Source: Antedon mediterranea (lineage: Eukaryota; Echinodermata; Crinoidea; Comatulida; Antedonidae). Taken from it: a DNA stretch of 64,000 bases. Below the pieces are notes generated by a model. That model was given only the letters and a program-made list of their open reading frames with translations. It ran no database searches and was not told the DNA's origin. The first letter of the stretch is position 1. Each line of letters begins with the position of its first letter. The position numbers were made by a program, and so were the translations under genes. Location of the stretch: assembly GCF_964355755.1 (NCBI RefSeq), contig NC_092675.1, forward strand, positions 11,423,312 through 11,487,311, given 5' to 3'. Below are positions 12,040 through 22,871 of this stretch, in pieces.

Positions 12040-13210
12040 AATATAAACAGAATAATGAATAGTTAAATGTTATCTTGGGTGCTGATCTATGAAGAAATAT
12101 AACACCAATATATTGCCCCAATTACTAAACGTTTTCTGGATAGATATCAAAGGTCAAAATAATTACTTTCGCATTGACTATATACACAGACATTTTTTAT
12201 TAGAGTGGATATCCTTCTGAGTTGTTTGACACAAAAAATGCTCATCTAAACCCATAGTTCACAAAGATACAAATATATAAATATAATATTTGAAAGTTTC
12301 CGGTCATTTTCTGTAAAAATTGTTTCATTAGAGTAAATAAATATGGTTCTTCTGAATTGTTTAACACAAAAGTTACGCTTATTGGTCACCGAGATACAAA
12401 AAATATATTTAGTGAGATATGAAATAAAGAATATATGTTTACGGTCAAAACGATGACTTTCGGTCATACCACACAACACTTTTTCATTAAAGTGAATATA
12501 AACATAGACCTTTTGAATATTTTGACACAAAAAATGCTCATCTACGCCCATTGGTTACAAAGATATGAATATACCAATATAATAGGTCAAAGGTCAAAAG
12601 AGTAGTTTCCGGTCATTTTTTTGTAAAAAGTTTTATTAGAGTGAATATAAATAAGGGTCTTCTGAATTGATTAACACAAAAATTACGAAGTTACGCCTAT
12701 TGGTCACCGAGATACAAAAAATTTAATTAGTGAAATACTATAAAATAATGAATATATGTCAAAGGTCAAAATGATGTCGTCTAGTCATAATACACAAAAC
12801 GTTTTCATTAGAGTGAATATAAACATAGACCTTCTGGGTATTTTGACACCAAAAACGCTTGTTTACGCCCAGTGGTTACCGAGATATGAATATGCCAAAA
12901 TAATAGGTCAAAGGTCAAAAACATGGATTCCGGTCATTTTTGATAAAAAACTTTCATTAGAGTGAATATAAATATGGGTCTTCTGAATTGTTTGACACCA
13001 AAATTACCAAGTTCGGCCAAGCAGTTACCGAGATATACAAATATATAATTTGACCCTCATGACCTCTTGACCCCTTAAAAAAGTATGTTCCACTGAACCG
13101 ATTTTGGTAGATTTTGGAAATGTTTCTTCCGGGAACATATAGAATCAAATAAAAAAGGTTCGGAAACTATTGCAATTTGTTTTGGGTCTATCGGTAGATT
13201 GACTGGACTA
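12040..13210. repeat. Right arm of copy A: DR1-rich tandem units
   Basis: Degenerate tandem units of about 100-150 bp, inverted relative to 6326-7080. Perfect AGGTCAAAGGTCA words occur near 12584 and 12905, and near-perfect ones near 12770. Each unit also has TTTTCATTAGAGTGAATATAA and a GGTTACCGAGATATGAATAT phrase. Confidence 0.8.
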
Positions 13211-13589
13211 TAGTAACAAAGCTAGTATTTTTGAATTCTATATAATGTGTAGAACGACATACTAAAAGTCACCGAAAATCCAAGCATTGGGTCAAGGGTC
13301 AGAGGTCAATAAAGGTCATTTTAAGTCAAAATTAGTATGCCCCACTAATTACATATATTTAACCATTTAAAATACATTATATACAAGTGGGATTTATGTC
13401 ATCCGAAAGCTTATTAAATTTCCTATTCAGTGATATCAAACTTATAGTCGTAACATTTTATTTAGAATGTCATTTTTACGGAAAAACACAACATAATGTG
13501 TCAATTTTGGCTAAAAATGTTGTTTTCGCTGTAAACAACAATGGTATACACTCAGGGATACCCTGGGGTGAACATTTCAGTCCAACGCG

Positions 13590-15095
13590 ATACACATGAC
13601 CAGTTCAAGATGCAGATGAATGACATCTCCGTTCCTGTTGCTTTCCAGATGGCATTTGTGTTGCCATGGTTACAGTATTTATATTGGGATGTATAAGTAT
13701 TTTTTAACCAGTAGAAATACAAAGATGTTCAACAGCAGTTTGACAATGACCTCCATGTTGTATGACGTTCGGACCATCTGGGCTGGATTGTCAACAGACC
13801 TGGTGATTGAAAAAGTTTCTATGAGAAGCCTCAAAGAAAACCAGAGATTTGACAAGAGAATATAGGAATGCGTACATCCAGACCAAATCTGCGCTGAAAT
13901 GTATGTAATGCCTTGTAATAGTATCAGGGCGTTACTCCAGCAGCGGCCAACATAAGACCTTATGGCCACACATCAGGAACACAATGGCAATTGAAAAATC
14001 CATTTGGTTACGACTCAGAGACTTCATACCATTGACACTGGAGTTACTGCAGGTGACTCGGAATATTAGCAATGTGGTATTAAGCATTGAATATTTTGGC
14101 CAGAAAGTCTTGCAATGTATTCAAGATCCTGGCAATAAAGTCATATGTGTGCATCAATCCTACAGTTCCAGAGGAGACTCGAGGTGACTTTGTTATCCAC
14201 CACCACTTTTTGAAACTACCAATTTACAATACTTCAGCTAATAAACCAACATGATGCCACGTGGAAACAACTTCTTCTGAATAGTCTAATACATCCAACT
14301 CACTGAATGATGTCCAGTAGGCCTACATTTTAGATGGCAGTGCTCTACTGCACAGCATTCCATGGAATAGTGTAGAGATCTGTAAAAAATATTGCTCTGC
14401 ATAGTCTTTGATAATTATGAAAGCGGCTCATCCACCAAAGACGGCGCACATGGTAAGGCGGGTCAGGTTGTAGTGTCCCTGTACATTTTACCAGTGACAT
14501 GTTCCACAAAATAGGATCACTTTCTGTAACAAACAACAATTTATAAATCTTCGTAACTAGTATTTGAACAACATGGCAATGAGTGAATGCAGCTGCTGAT
14601 GCAGATGTTCTTTCGGATAGTACAAAAAACCATTGAATCAGCAAACAGGAAAACATCTGTCATTATCCGATGACACGGATCTACTAGTGCTCCTCTGCAG
14701 TCAAGCATTTAAACATCTTGTGATATTCTTTAGACTGGAGCTGAGATGCTGGACTATCAAACTGGTTCAAACAGTACATTTGAGAGACATCTGTGATAAC
14801 CTTCTGTTTGCTCATGCGATACTGGTGACACAACATCCAGAGTTTTCGGAATTGGAAAACAAGTGGCTCTAAAAAAAGCTTGTCATTGCACTTATTTCTG
14901 ACATTATGCTGTAGTCTTCAGATGCAAACAAGCTACAAAAGATGACATTGTGGTTGCTAGAGAAAATGGTTTAGTGCGTCTGTACAATGGACTGACTACC
15001 TGGACAACGTGGAATGCCTTTGACTCCATCCCATCTACAAGTACAACCTCGCATATCGCTTCATAATCGTACCACAACCAAGGTACTTAACATTA
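13590..15095 (+). pseudogene. Academ-like transposon protein, copy B (outer element gene)
   Basis: Heavily decayed relative of the copy A gene in the same order. WAGLSTDLVIEKVSMRSL is near 13790, LDGSALLHSIPWNS near 14330 and SDDTDLLVLLCSQ near 14660. DICDNLLFAHAIL is near 14790, and a tail reading NGLTTWTTWNAFDS is near 14980. It has many stops and frameshifts. The reading breaks at about 15095, where a LINE 3' end begins, and its last part reappears at 26360. The greater decay compared with copy A fits the outer element being older than the copy inserted into it. Confidence 0.65.
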
Positions 15096-15853
15096 TGTTC
15101 AAGTTCAAGTTATCTTTTAGCAATGGAGTCGAGTGGGGTTGATAAAGATTCAAAATTTTATTAACATTCACCTTAACATCAAGGTATGGTTAAAAATAAC
15201 ATTAACAAAACAAAAACAAACAAAAAAAACCAAATATATAAAAGAAAAAGCAATAATAAAAGCATTCAATGTTGCATAAAGGTCGCTCAGTATTAGGTGG
15301 AGGCCTGAATAGTCGAGCGCCTTTCAAACGCCGAACATACATACTTCATCACTGGCTTGATATCGGGATCATTTGCACCCATAATCAGACCTTGATTTAT
15401 AAAAATAAGAGGAGAGCTCCTAATGGCTCTCCTCAATATGTTGAGGAGAGCCATTATTTAGACTAAGTAGCCGAGACACAGGCCCACCATGGTTGGGCCT
15501 GTGGCGAGCCGAATTTTGATAAATAACACCTCTAGATGGCCGGAAATGGTACTCTCGCACGTAAAATTCATAATAAATGGTGAGACAAAATAAAGCAAGA
15601 ACTAGCAATTCATCCAACATTTAAAACAATTCTTTATTTATTAAACACAAATCAGACCTTGATTTAAAAGAAGCGCCATGGCGCTGACGCTCCTTGCAGC
15701 AATGAATTATTATTATTTATTTGGTTTCTTTATTTTGCAATGTATATTAGATTTATATTTAGATAATTATTAAGTTGTGGTTTTTATATAATTTTTACTG
15801 ACATTTTCTAAAATATTATTTTACAGTTGAAGACTTTAGTTAAGTTAGGACAG

Positions 15854-17311
15854 TTAGTCAACCCAGTTTAAGTCTGGCTCTGAAGCTCCGCTATCTGAAT
15901 CAGAACTGTCTTCATCACTTTGAGTTGTGTCACTTTCTGCAGATGGTCCTACTTCTAATCTTTGTTTCTTAGCACTTTCATCAGATTCTACAGGTATTTC
16001 CATTCGCAGTTTGCGCCGTTGGTCGCCAGACATGAACCTCGCTACTGAAGAATTTATTATTTCTTCTTTTTCCCTTTGTGACCAAGTCTTGTCATTTCCT
16101 TTGATCAAAAGGAGGTCTTCCATGGTGCTATGGTTCAGCGAAATGCGTCTATCAGAGAGCATAGCAGTTAAGATGCTAAAGCCACACTCAACGTAACTAT
16201 TACTCACACCGATCACCATAACAACTTCTGCTAGAGAGCATACATTTGGAAATTCTTGCCTTCTGTATTGTAGGATGTTTTCCCATAGCAGTTGGGTTTT
16301 TACACCCTGATAAAAACTCTTGTGTATAATTTTCAGGCATTTCCATTCACGTTTTAGTTTACTTCCATCAAAACCCACAGCTGATAGTGTTGTAGCGAAG
16401 TGTTCTGCCACAAATTGTAGTGAAGCCAGCTCAGTCTCAACATCACCCTTCCAATTAGCTGGATTCAACCAAGTCATATGTTGATATAGTTTATTGTTCA
16501 ATGAATCAAATCGTTCATCTATGCATGTTAGCAGTGCTGGAATAGAATTTTGTCTTAGAGTATTGGCGTTTGCAGGACGAGTAGTTCCGTGTCTGGAAGT
16601 AGAAGCTGATTTGATGTCCAGAGTGACTGTTGTATATTCTCGGTTTTCGATCTTTCTTCGCACATGGCCTATCTTTGGAAGACTACAAGATATTGTGTTA
16701 TCATCTTCTAATGTGAATCCTGCCTTTCGAAAATAGATTATTGGGTCATCATCTTCTAGCAACTCCTCTAGACAGATTTTGGTCTGCTCTACAACAGGTA
16801 ATACATCAAAAGCAAACAGGTCACCTTTTTCAAATTGCAATGATAGTGATGAAACCACTTCTAGGATTTCATGAAAAAGACAGGTGATGGCTAGAAATTG
16901 CTTACTTTTGAGCTTCTTGAGAATGCCATGTAGTTTGGCATTTAGTTTACTGTGTTTGTGGTTTATGATCGAGTTTTCAATGGCATGTGCTAGCGGAATC
17001 CAATTGTTTAATAGGATGTGTACACCATTCTTTTGGTGGCCAACAAACCTAGTTCCATCCATGCACTTTTGGAAACTTGTAGGTTTGCACCTCAAGCACT
17101 TTGGCAGTTTCTTCAAAATGTCTTTTAAACTTTCCTGATCTCTTCATTAGGTAGAAAAGGGTCACCATTAACTCTTTGACATTTTCGAAATCCTTTTCTT
17201 TCATCAATGTGTCTTTGACAGCCAATTCGAGACGATGTGACACACAGTGTATTTTTACAAGCCAAGGACGTTCAGCATTTTCCAGCCTGACCAGAAGTCC
17301 ATTGTAAATAC
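15854..17311 (-). pseudogene. hAT transposase, exon 3 (catalytic and dimerisation part)
   Basis: Third exon of a hAT-family transposase. It follows a minus-strand acceptor TTTTTTTAG at 17312-17313. It opens in a region reading CVSHRLELAVKDTL, typical of the hAT core. Near 17060 the frame breaks: the bases GGATGGA look like a 4-bp TGGA duplication. Reading then continues in the next frame to the stop at 15854, through HQKNGVHILLNNW. Near the end is SNSYVECGFSILTAMLSDRR, the signature of the C-terminal hAT dimerisation domain (Pfam Dimer_Tnp_hAT). An acidic Ser/Asp tail follows. The protein resembles the ZNF862/KIAA1586-like branch of hAT-derived proteins. The frameshift plus the exon 2 stop mean this copy is dead. 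Confidence 0.8.
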
Positions 17312-17447
17312 CTAAAAAAATTTAAAAAAAAAAAGAAAAAATTAAATTAACATTTTTTAAATGCTAATAATATAATTATAACAATTGTGTAGCTGTACAG
17401 CAGAATTATAATTACATTTAATTGAACAGTAACAGACTGTACTCAAC

Positions 17448-18063
17448 CTGTATTTACAGCAGCTCCATCAGCTGTTGCTGCAACCAAACGACTTGTGTAA
17501 TGGTCTTTAGGGATCTTCACAGATTCTTGTAAGGCATGGTCAATAGAGGTGTGTAGGTTTTCTGCATTGGCATCTCCAATTCTGTCAATATCCTCTAAGG
17601 CAGCAATAAAGAACACTGATCTTCCACATTTAACTACTCTAACCATAACCAGCTCCTTTTCACTAGACGTCTTTCTAGCTTGTGACCCATCACTTTAAAC
17701 AGAAAACGCTGTTGATAAAACCACTACTTCTGCTGCCACCTTTTCTCGAATGACTTCTGCGATTATGTTAACAAATTGCTTTGCTCTGTTCACACTCTCA
17801 GATTTATGGAGCAGTTCAACCCCATTGGCTTTTTGAACTCGAACCAATGTCTTAAAGGTAGACAATGGCAATCCATCGACGGCCAACATGTAAGCTGTTA
17901 AAAACAGCTTTTTGTAAGCTTGTTCAGCCTGTTTGTGCATTGCACTGACAATGCTAGGCTGAGTGCGTTTAACTGTATTAGCAACACTAGTAGAAGACAT
18001 ACCAGAACTTTCACCCACTTCAGTTCCTATTAATCGCTTATATTCTAATGCTACATTGTGTGC
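17448..18063 (-). pseudogene. hAT transposase, exon 2
   Basis: Bounded by a minus-strand acceptor (TTTTAG) before 18063 and a donor (CAG/GTTGAG) after 17448. The reading includes GMSSTSVANTVKRTQPSIV and an alpha-helical stretch with AEQAYKKLFLTAYMLAVDGL. An in-frame TAA at 17695-17697 interrupts a conserved SDGSQARKTSSEKELV motif, the first catalytic-Asp block of many hAT transposases. The frame continues after the stop through LVAATADGAAVN. One base change would explain the stop. This exon contains no other lesions that I can see. Confidence 0.75.
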
Positions 18064-18394
18064 CTAAAATTAATAAAAATAAAATACATTATTATTACTA
18101 ATTAGTTATTATTAAATCATTATTTTAATATTAAAATATACAATTTTATACCTACCTAATCTAAGTAAACGTTTTTTAAACAATTATATAAATAATAAAT
18201 TTTTAAAGTTTAAAGTTAAAATAATTGTTTTGTTTATACAGTGTTTATTATAATTAGGCAGTAGGCCTACAACATTCCCTTTTAATTTAGCAGCAAACTA
18301 TTAGATAGATAGATAAAATAGATCACGTGCCATCGGAAAAATAAAAACAACGACCTGTCAATCAAGCGTTTTAATCCTTAACTATATCAACATG

Positions 18395-19320
18395 ATATCA
18401 GTGTGGTATTCAGATCGCGGCGAGAGAAAACCATGTGCTTGCGTGACGTCATATCGCCCAAAGTTTCCTTCTCTAACTGTGTGTGGGGGCGGAACATGCA
18501 GAACAAATCAAAACACGTGTGAAGAAATAACATTTATTTTGAATTAATTACCGTAGCCTATGTATGTAATCACCATGGATATTATGTGTATCTAATGAAC
18601 AGAATTATAAACATGAATTCATCATCATCAACAGACGAATTAATTGATCGCTTGATTCGCGGCGAGAAAAAACCATGCGTTTGCTAAAGTGACGTCATAT
18701 CGCCCAAAGTTTTTATTTTGGCAGTGCAGAATAAGACAAGCCCAAAGATGTTAATTAGTTAGGCCTACTGTATTAATTAATATTAACAATAGGCCTACAT
18801 ACATAATGCATAATGATTATTAATATTCATCATCACACACACGTTTTTTAAGATCGGAAAACGTCAACTGAGACGAATTAATTGATCGCTTGATTCGCGG
18901 CGAGAGAAAACCATGCGTTTGCTAAGTGACGTCATATCGCCCAAAGTTTTTATTTTGGCAGTGCAGAATAAGACAAGCCCGAAGATGTTAATTAGTTAGG
19001 CCTACTGTATTAATTAATATTAACAATAGGCCTACATACATAATGCATAATGATTATTAATATTCATCATCACACACACGTTTTTTAAGATCGGAAAACG
19101 TCAACAGACGAATTAATTGATCGCTTGATTCGCGGCGAGAGAAAACCATGCGTTTGCTAAGTGACGTCATATCGCCCAACGTTTTTATTTTGGCAGTGCA
19201 GAATAAGACAAGCCCGAAGATGTTAATTAGTTAGGCCTAGGCCTACTGTATTAATTATAATATTAACAATAGGCCTACATACATAATGCATAATGATTAT
19301 TAATATTTAATAAATATTGA
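18395..19320. repeat. Tandem repeat, about 237-bp units, in hAT intron 1
   Basis: Four units, the first more divergent, with CGGCGAGA..AAACCATG starting near 18418, 18659, 18897 and 19133. Each holds GTGACGTCATATCGCC, with the CREB/ATF palindrome TGACGTCA, and most hold TTAGTTAGGCCTACTG. The array lies within the intron between transposase exons 1 and 2. Confidence 0.85.
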
Positions 19321-19329
19321 TCAGCTTAC

Positions 19330-19584
19330 CTTTGACGTTAAGTGACGTGTGGCTGTATGTTTAGTAACAAAATTTGTACCCTTTACATATGCCTCTATGT
19401 CCTGTAAGGCCTTCCCTCTGATGCGACCATCTGTTCGAATTTTATCCATAAACTTTGCACAGTCTTTGCACCATAGTTTTGTCACCATCATTTTGTCATT
19501 TACATTAGATGTTTCGTAGCCAAACGATGTCAAATTCCATTGTTTGAACGTAGAAAGTTGAACAGAATCGCGTTTGCCCGCCAT
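19330..19584 (-). CDS. hAT transposase, exon 1 (zinc finger part)
   Basis: The ATG at 19584-19582 gives MAGKRDSVQLSTFKQWN and the exon ends at AAAG/GTAAGC (donor at 19329-19328). CKDCAKF followed by TKHTATRHL supplies a C-x2-C ... H-x4-H pattern, as in the BED or TTF-type zinc fingers that bind hAT ends. The open frame extends upstream of this ATG, but the hydrophobic leader there looks like chance. An array of about 75-bp repeats lies upstream (19672-19945). This exon is intact, but the transposase as a whole is not, because exons 2 and 3 are broken. Confidence 0.7.
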
Positions 19585-19671
19585 GTTGACACATTCACGA
19601 ATAAATTCAAATAAAATCAAGTGAGGATGGTGCGTACTTGTCTGTGAGTGACCGAAAATAAAAATCAAGCG

Positions 19672-19945
19672 CGCACAACATCATGTGAAAGATCGTAGGC
19701 GCGCCTAGCTTATCGAGGGTAGCCATAACAAGTAAATCCAGTGCACAACATCAAAGATCGTAGGCGCGCCTAGCCTATCGAGGGGTAGCCATAACAAGTA
19801 AATCGAGCGCACAACATCAAAGATCGTAGGCGCACCTAGCTAAGCTTATCGAGGGTGGGTAGCCATAACAAGTAAATCGAGCGCACAACATCAAAGATCG
19901 TAGGCGCGCCTAGCTAAGCTTATCGGGGGTGTAGCCAAACATAAG
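19672..19945. repeat. Tandem repeat upstream of the hAT transposase
   Basis: Four units of about 70-80 bp sharing CACAACATCAAAGATCGTAG, GCGCGCCTAGC and GTAGCCATAACAAGTAAATC. The array lies between the right terminus of the hAT element and the transposase start codon. That is where hAT elements often carry subterminal transposase-binding repeats or promoter elements. Function here is inferred. Confidence 0.8.
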
Positions 19946-20091
19946 ATCGTTTATTATATATATTTTTATGACGCACTGTAACAGGTTGGGGAGCGCTATT
20001 TTAGGCGCTCCTTTGATCGTTTTCAGGAGCGCCAAGGAGCGTCAGCGCCATGGCGCTCCTTTTAAATCAAGGTCTGCATAATAAATAAAAA

Positions 20092-20931
20092 CTAAAAAAA
20101 ATCTAAAAAATCTAGATCCGAGAATAATGCCGTTCTGATGTCATCATAAATGGGGCAATATAGCATGAAGTGGATCTCATCTTCAATATCGCTGCCTTTA
20201 CAAAGAGTACACAATCTATTGTTTGCATCTGTTTTGGGGATTGTGTAGCGACCTCTCTCGATTTCGAGAGCATGCGCACTTACTCTTAGCTTGCTAAACT
20301 GACATCTTTTATTTCTTTTATATAATAACGTATAATTCTCTATACAGAAGGAATTTTTATATGTACAAAAGGATCGTAATTTAGGTTGATGGTTTTGTAT
20401 CATATTAAGCCGTTGGTTATCATACTTTTTTTGTATTTTCGATAAAATATTTAAGTTAAAATTAATGTTTACATTACAAGGCCTTTGCCAAATATGTGTT
20501 GCCTCGATAGATTCCAGAATACGTCGTATTCCAGAGGACCATGTAAAGCCTTTTTGGCGTGCGTACTGTGTGTCTAATTTTCTATTCTCCAAAAGGGCAT
20601 CAATAACCAGTGAATCGATCCCATTGTAACACATGTTATTTAATTTTAACCAGTATTTAATGGAAGAACATAGCAATGAAATTAGAATTGGATATGAGCC
20701 TAATTCTCCTCTAATAGCATGGTTGGATGCTTTTTTGTTTACTCCAAGAATATTTTTGCATATTTTAATATTAATCGATTCTCCAGAATATTTATCACAT
20801 TGATCGATAAAATTATTTTCATTTAAATTTCTTAATAAATAAGGAGCCCATACTTCACTTCCGTAACTCACAATAGGATTAATTAAACTTCTTGACAGTT
20901 GAAATGCCCTATTGACGGATGCGAACGACAA
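20092..20931 (-). pseudogene. LINE 1 ORF2, C-terminal region
   Basis: Continuation of the reverse transcriptase ORF in a shifted frame; the break lies between 20931 and 20973. It begins FQLSRSLINPIVSYGSEVWA, the thumb-adjacent block found in many non-LTR retrotransposons. NILGVNKKASNHAIRGELG follows. Near its end is CTLCKGSDIEDEIHFMLYCP, a C-x2-C...H...C pattern like the terminal zinc-knuckle of LINE ORF2 proteins, possibly used in nucleic acid binding. The ORF stops at 20092, just inside the right flank of the hAT insertion. One frameshift separates it from the polymerase domain, so the copy cannot make the full protein without frameshifting. Confidence 0.75.
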
Positions 20932-20972
20932 AGTATTTCTAATTCTGAAAAAACTTTTAAGGGCTTTGTCTT

Positions 20973-22245
20973 TTAATTTATTCCAGATGGGATGAACGTT
21001 ATACCAAGATAACTGTATTCATTTGCGATTTCTATGTTAACGGTCCCGAAATAAAATTTATAATTTAGAACTTTTCCACTCTTATTAAATATTATGATTT
21101 TTGTTTTATCAACATTAACGGTCAGTTTCCATTTAACACAATAATTGCATAATTTGTTTAAAGCATTTTGTAAACCAGTTTGACTCTCTGACATAATAAC
21201 CAGATCGTCAGCGTATAGTAGGCAATTAAATGATTTATCGTTGATACATACTGGATCACATGTCTCATCAAAAATGGCGGTTAAATCACTAATGAAAATG
21301 TTAAACAAAAGTGGGCTAAGAACGCATCCCTGCTTAACACCTACAGTAGATTCAAATGGTTTTGTAATCATTCCGTTCAATTTTAAACAAAATGATACAT
21401 CCGAATACATATGCTGTACAATATTCAAAAAATTACCATGGACACCAATTTTAAAGAGTTTAAAAAGTAACGCTTTTCGCCATACAGTATCAAATGCGGC
21501 AGAAAAATCGATGAAACAAACGAAAAGATACGACTTTTTACTAGCGCGGTTGATGTACTTATCAATAGTTGTTTTAAGGAATAAAATGTGGTCACTTGTT
21601 CGTGAACCCTTTTTAAAACCAATTTGGGTTTTTGTGATTAATTGATTTTCGTCAGTTAAGGTAGTAAGTCTATTGTGAAGAACAATGCAGAAAAGTTTAC
21701 ATAAGTTACTTCCTACTGCAATTCCTCTATAGTTTTTAGGTATCGATTTATCACCTTTTTTATGTATAACAGTGAGTGTACTCATCCGCCAAATTGATGG
21801 GAAAATACCCGATTTTAAAATATTGTTAAATAAAGAGGATATACACTTTATAAATGGATATTTTATGCTTAATTTTATCATTTCGTTTCTTATACCGTCA
21901 ATTCCAGCTGACTTGCCTTTCTTTAATTTGTTTGACGCTATAGCAATTTCTAGAGAAGTGATATCTTTATTAAGTTCGTTGACAACCTGGACATTGCTAT
22001 CAAGGTTAAAATTGTTAATAAAGTTTTCAAAGTATTTATTTTTATGAGGGATATGTTTATTCATTAATTTCGTAAAATGCTCTAACCAAATCTTTGGATT
22101 AACGGGATTATGTAGATTATTTGAGTTCTTTTCATTTAATTCGTTAAATACCTCCCATAGAGCTTTTGGGTTATTCTTTTCAAGATGATTTAACTTATCA
22201 AACAGTACATTTCTAAAATTGTTTTTCTTAATGTTCAGAAGTTTT
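20973..22245 (-). pseudogene. LINE 1 ORF2, reverse transcriptase domain
   Basis: The open frame 22064-20973 holds the ordered reverse transcriptase blocks. GKSAGIDGIRNEMIK comes first, then HKKGDKSIPKNYRGIAV, FVCFIDFSAAFDTVWRKAL, VKQGCVLSPLLFNIF and CLLYADDLVIMSES. FxDxxxAFD and YADD supply the three catalytic aspartates, so the active site is intact. Positions 22245-22065 carry the upstream linker (NHLEKNNPKALWEVFNEL) in the same frame. A homopolymer near 22246-22260 shifts the frame relative to the endonuclease part. The enzyme copies LINE RNA at a nicked chromosomal target. It belongs to the retrotransposon, not to the host. Confidence 0.85.
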
Positions 22246-22871
22246 TTATACTCTTTTTTTTAATTTATTGTATCTATGTATTTCTTTCATGTCATAATTA
22301 TGTGTCTTTAATTTTTTTGCAACGGACCTGATGTTACGATAAAGTGTATCACAATCTTTATCAAACCATTTTTTATTTTTATTTATCTTTTTATTTTTTC
22401 TATTTTTATTAGATTTTCTGTTCGTATTTTTAAGCCGCAGTCCGGCTTTATTTGCTATCGTGGTAAACACATTCTGAGTAGAGTATACACATTCATCGAT
22501 AGTAAAGTTTCCGCTTGTTAACTTATTTTGTAACGTTTCAATATCGGATTGGACTTCAAACAGACTTAGCGCATGTTTCCAACGGGTTTCGGAATTATCA
22601 CACCATTTGAATTGTCTAGGCAGTACATCAAGGATGCTTTCTTCATCACCATAATTCACATCAATACAATTTTCAATGTTAATGTTAATAACACATGATA
22701 TTATACAATGTATTGAAAAGGGTAATGGTGAGTGAACTTTAAAGAAAGATACAAGTTTAAGCATATTAATATCACATAGCATGTAATCAATGGAACTAGG
22801 CCTGCACCCTGGTTTAAAGCATGTGTATGACCCAGAGAGATCACCTAGTTTTCTACCGTTAATTATTCTTA
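22246..22871 (-). pseudogene. LINE 1 ORF2, endonuclease C-terminal part and linker
   Basis: The reading from the insertion border (RIINGRKLGDLSGSYTCF) includes SSIDYMLCDINML. The GD..G..T and S..DY patterns are typical of the apurinic-like endonuclease of LINEs near its catalytic Asp/His end. A basic linker (NRKSNKNRKNKKINKNKKW) leads toward the reverse transcriptase. The 5' border at 22871/22872 is cut by a Helitron-like insert. The N-terminal endonuclease half is mostly missing; only a short piece survives at 24309-24440. Confidence 0.75.

Larger units (their letters stand above)
6326..13210 (+). mobile_element. Academ-like transposon copy A (middle layer)
   Basis: The ends TAGTCCAGTCAATCTA and their inverted match are flanked by TAG at 6323-6325 and 13211-13213. 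Removing it joins GCAATAG to TAACAAA, which is exactly the uninterrupted sequence at 28383-28397 (read in reverse) in the opposite arm of the outer element. Arms of roughly 750-850 bp (6326-7080 and about 12040-13210) are inverted copies built from degenerate units of about 100 bp. Each unit has a TCTAATGAAA phrase, a GACCTTTGACC phrase and an ATATCTCGGTAACC phrase. The gene lies between the arms and is itself split by 7918-10889. Confidence 0.8.
15386..20076 (-). mobile_element. hAT DNA transposon
   Basis: The ends begin CAGACCTTGATTTA at 15386, with the inverted match ending GGTCTG at 20076. Six bases, CATAAT, are repeated at 15380-15385 and 20077-20082; hAT elements normally duplicate 8 bp. 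A second inner terminus, CAGACCTTGATTTAAAAG, starts near 15652 and matches the right end better (GCGCCATGGCGCTGACGCTC). So the left end is either duplicated or carries a small nested relative (15386-15650, with a GGAGAGCC hairpin). The inside encodes a three-exon hAT transposase on the minus strand (19584 to 15854). Two tandem arrays lie in its intron and upstream region. Confidence 0.75.

Noticed and set aside
15854-19584. A host gene of the ZNF862/KIAA1586 (hAT-derived) type
   Set aside because: It sits between hAT termini with repeated flanking bases, has a nonsense codon and a frameshift, and is inside a LINE. It is a dead transposon, not a domesticated gene.
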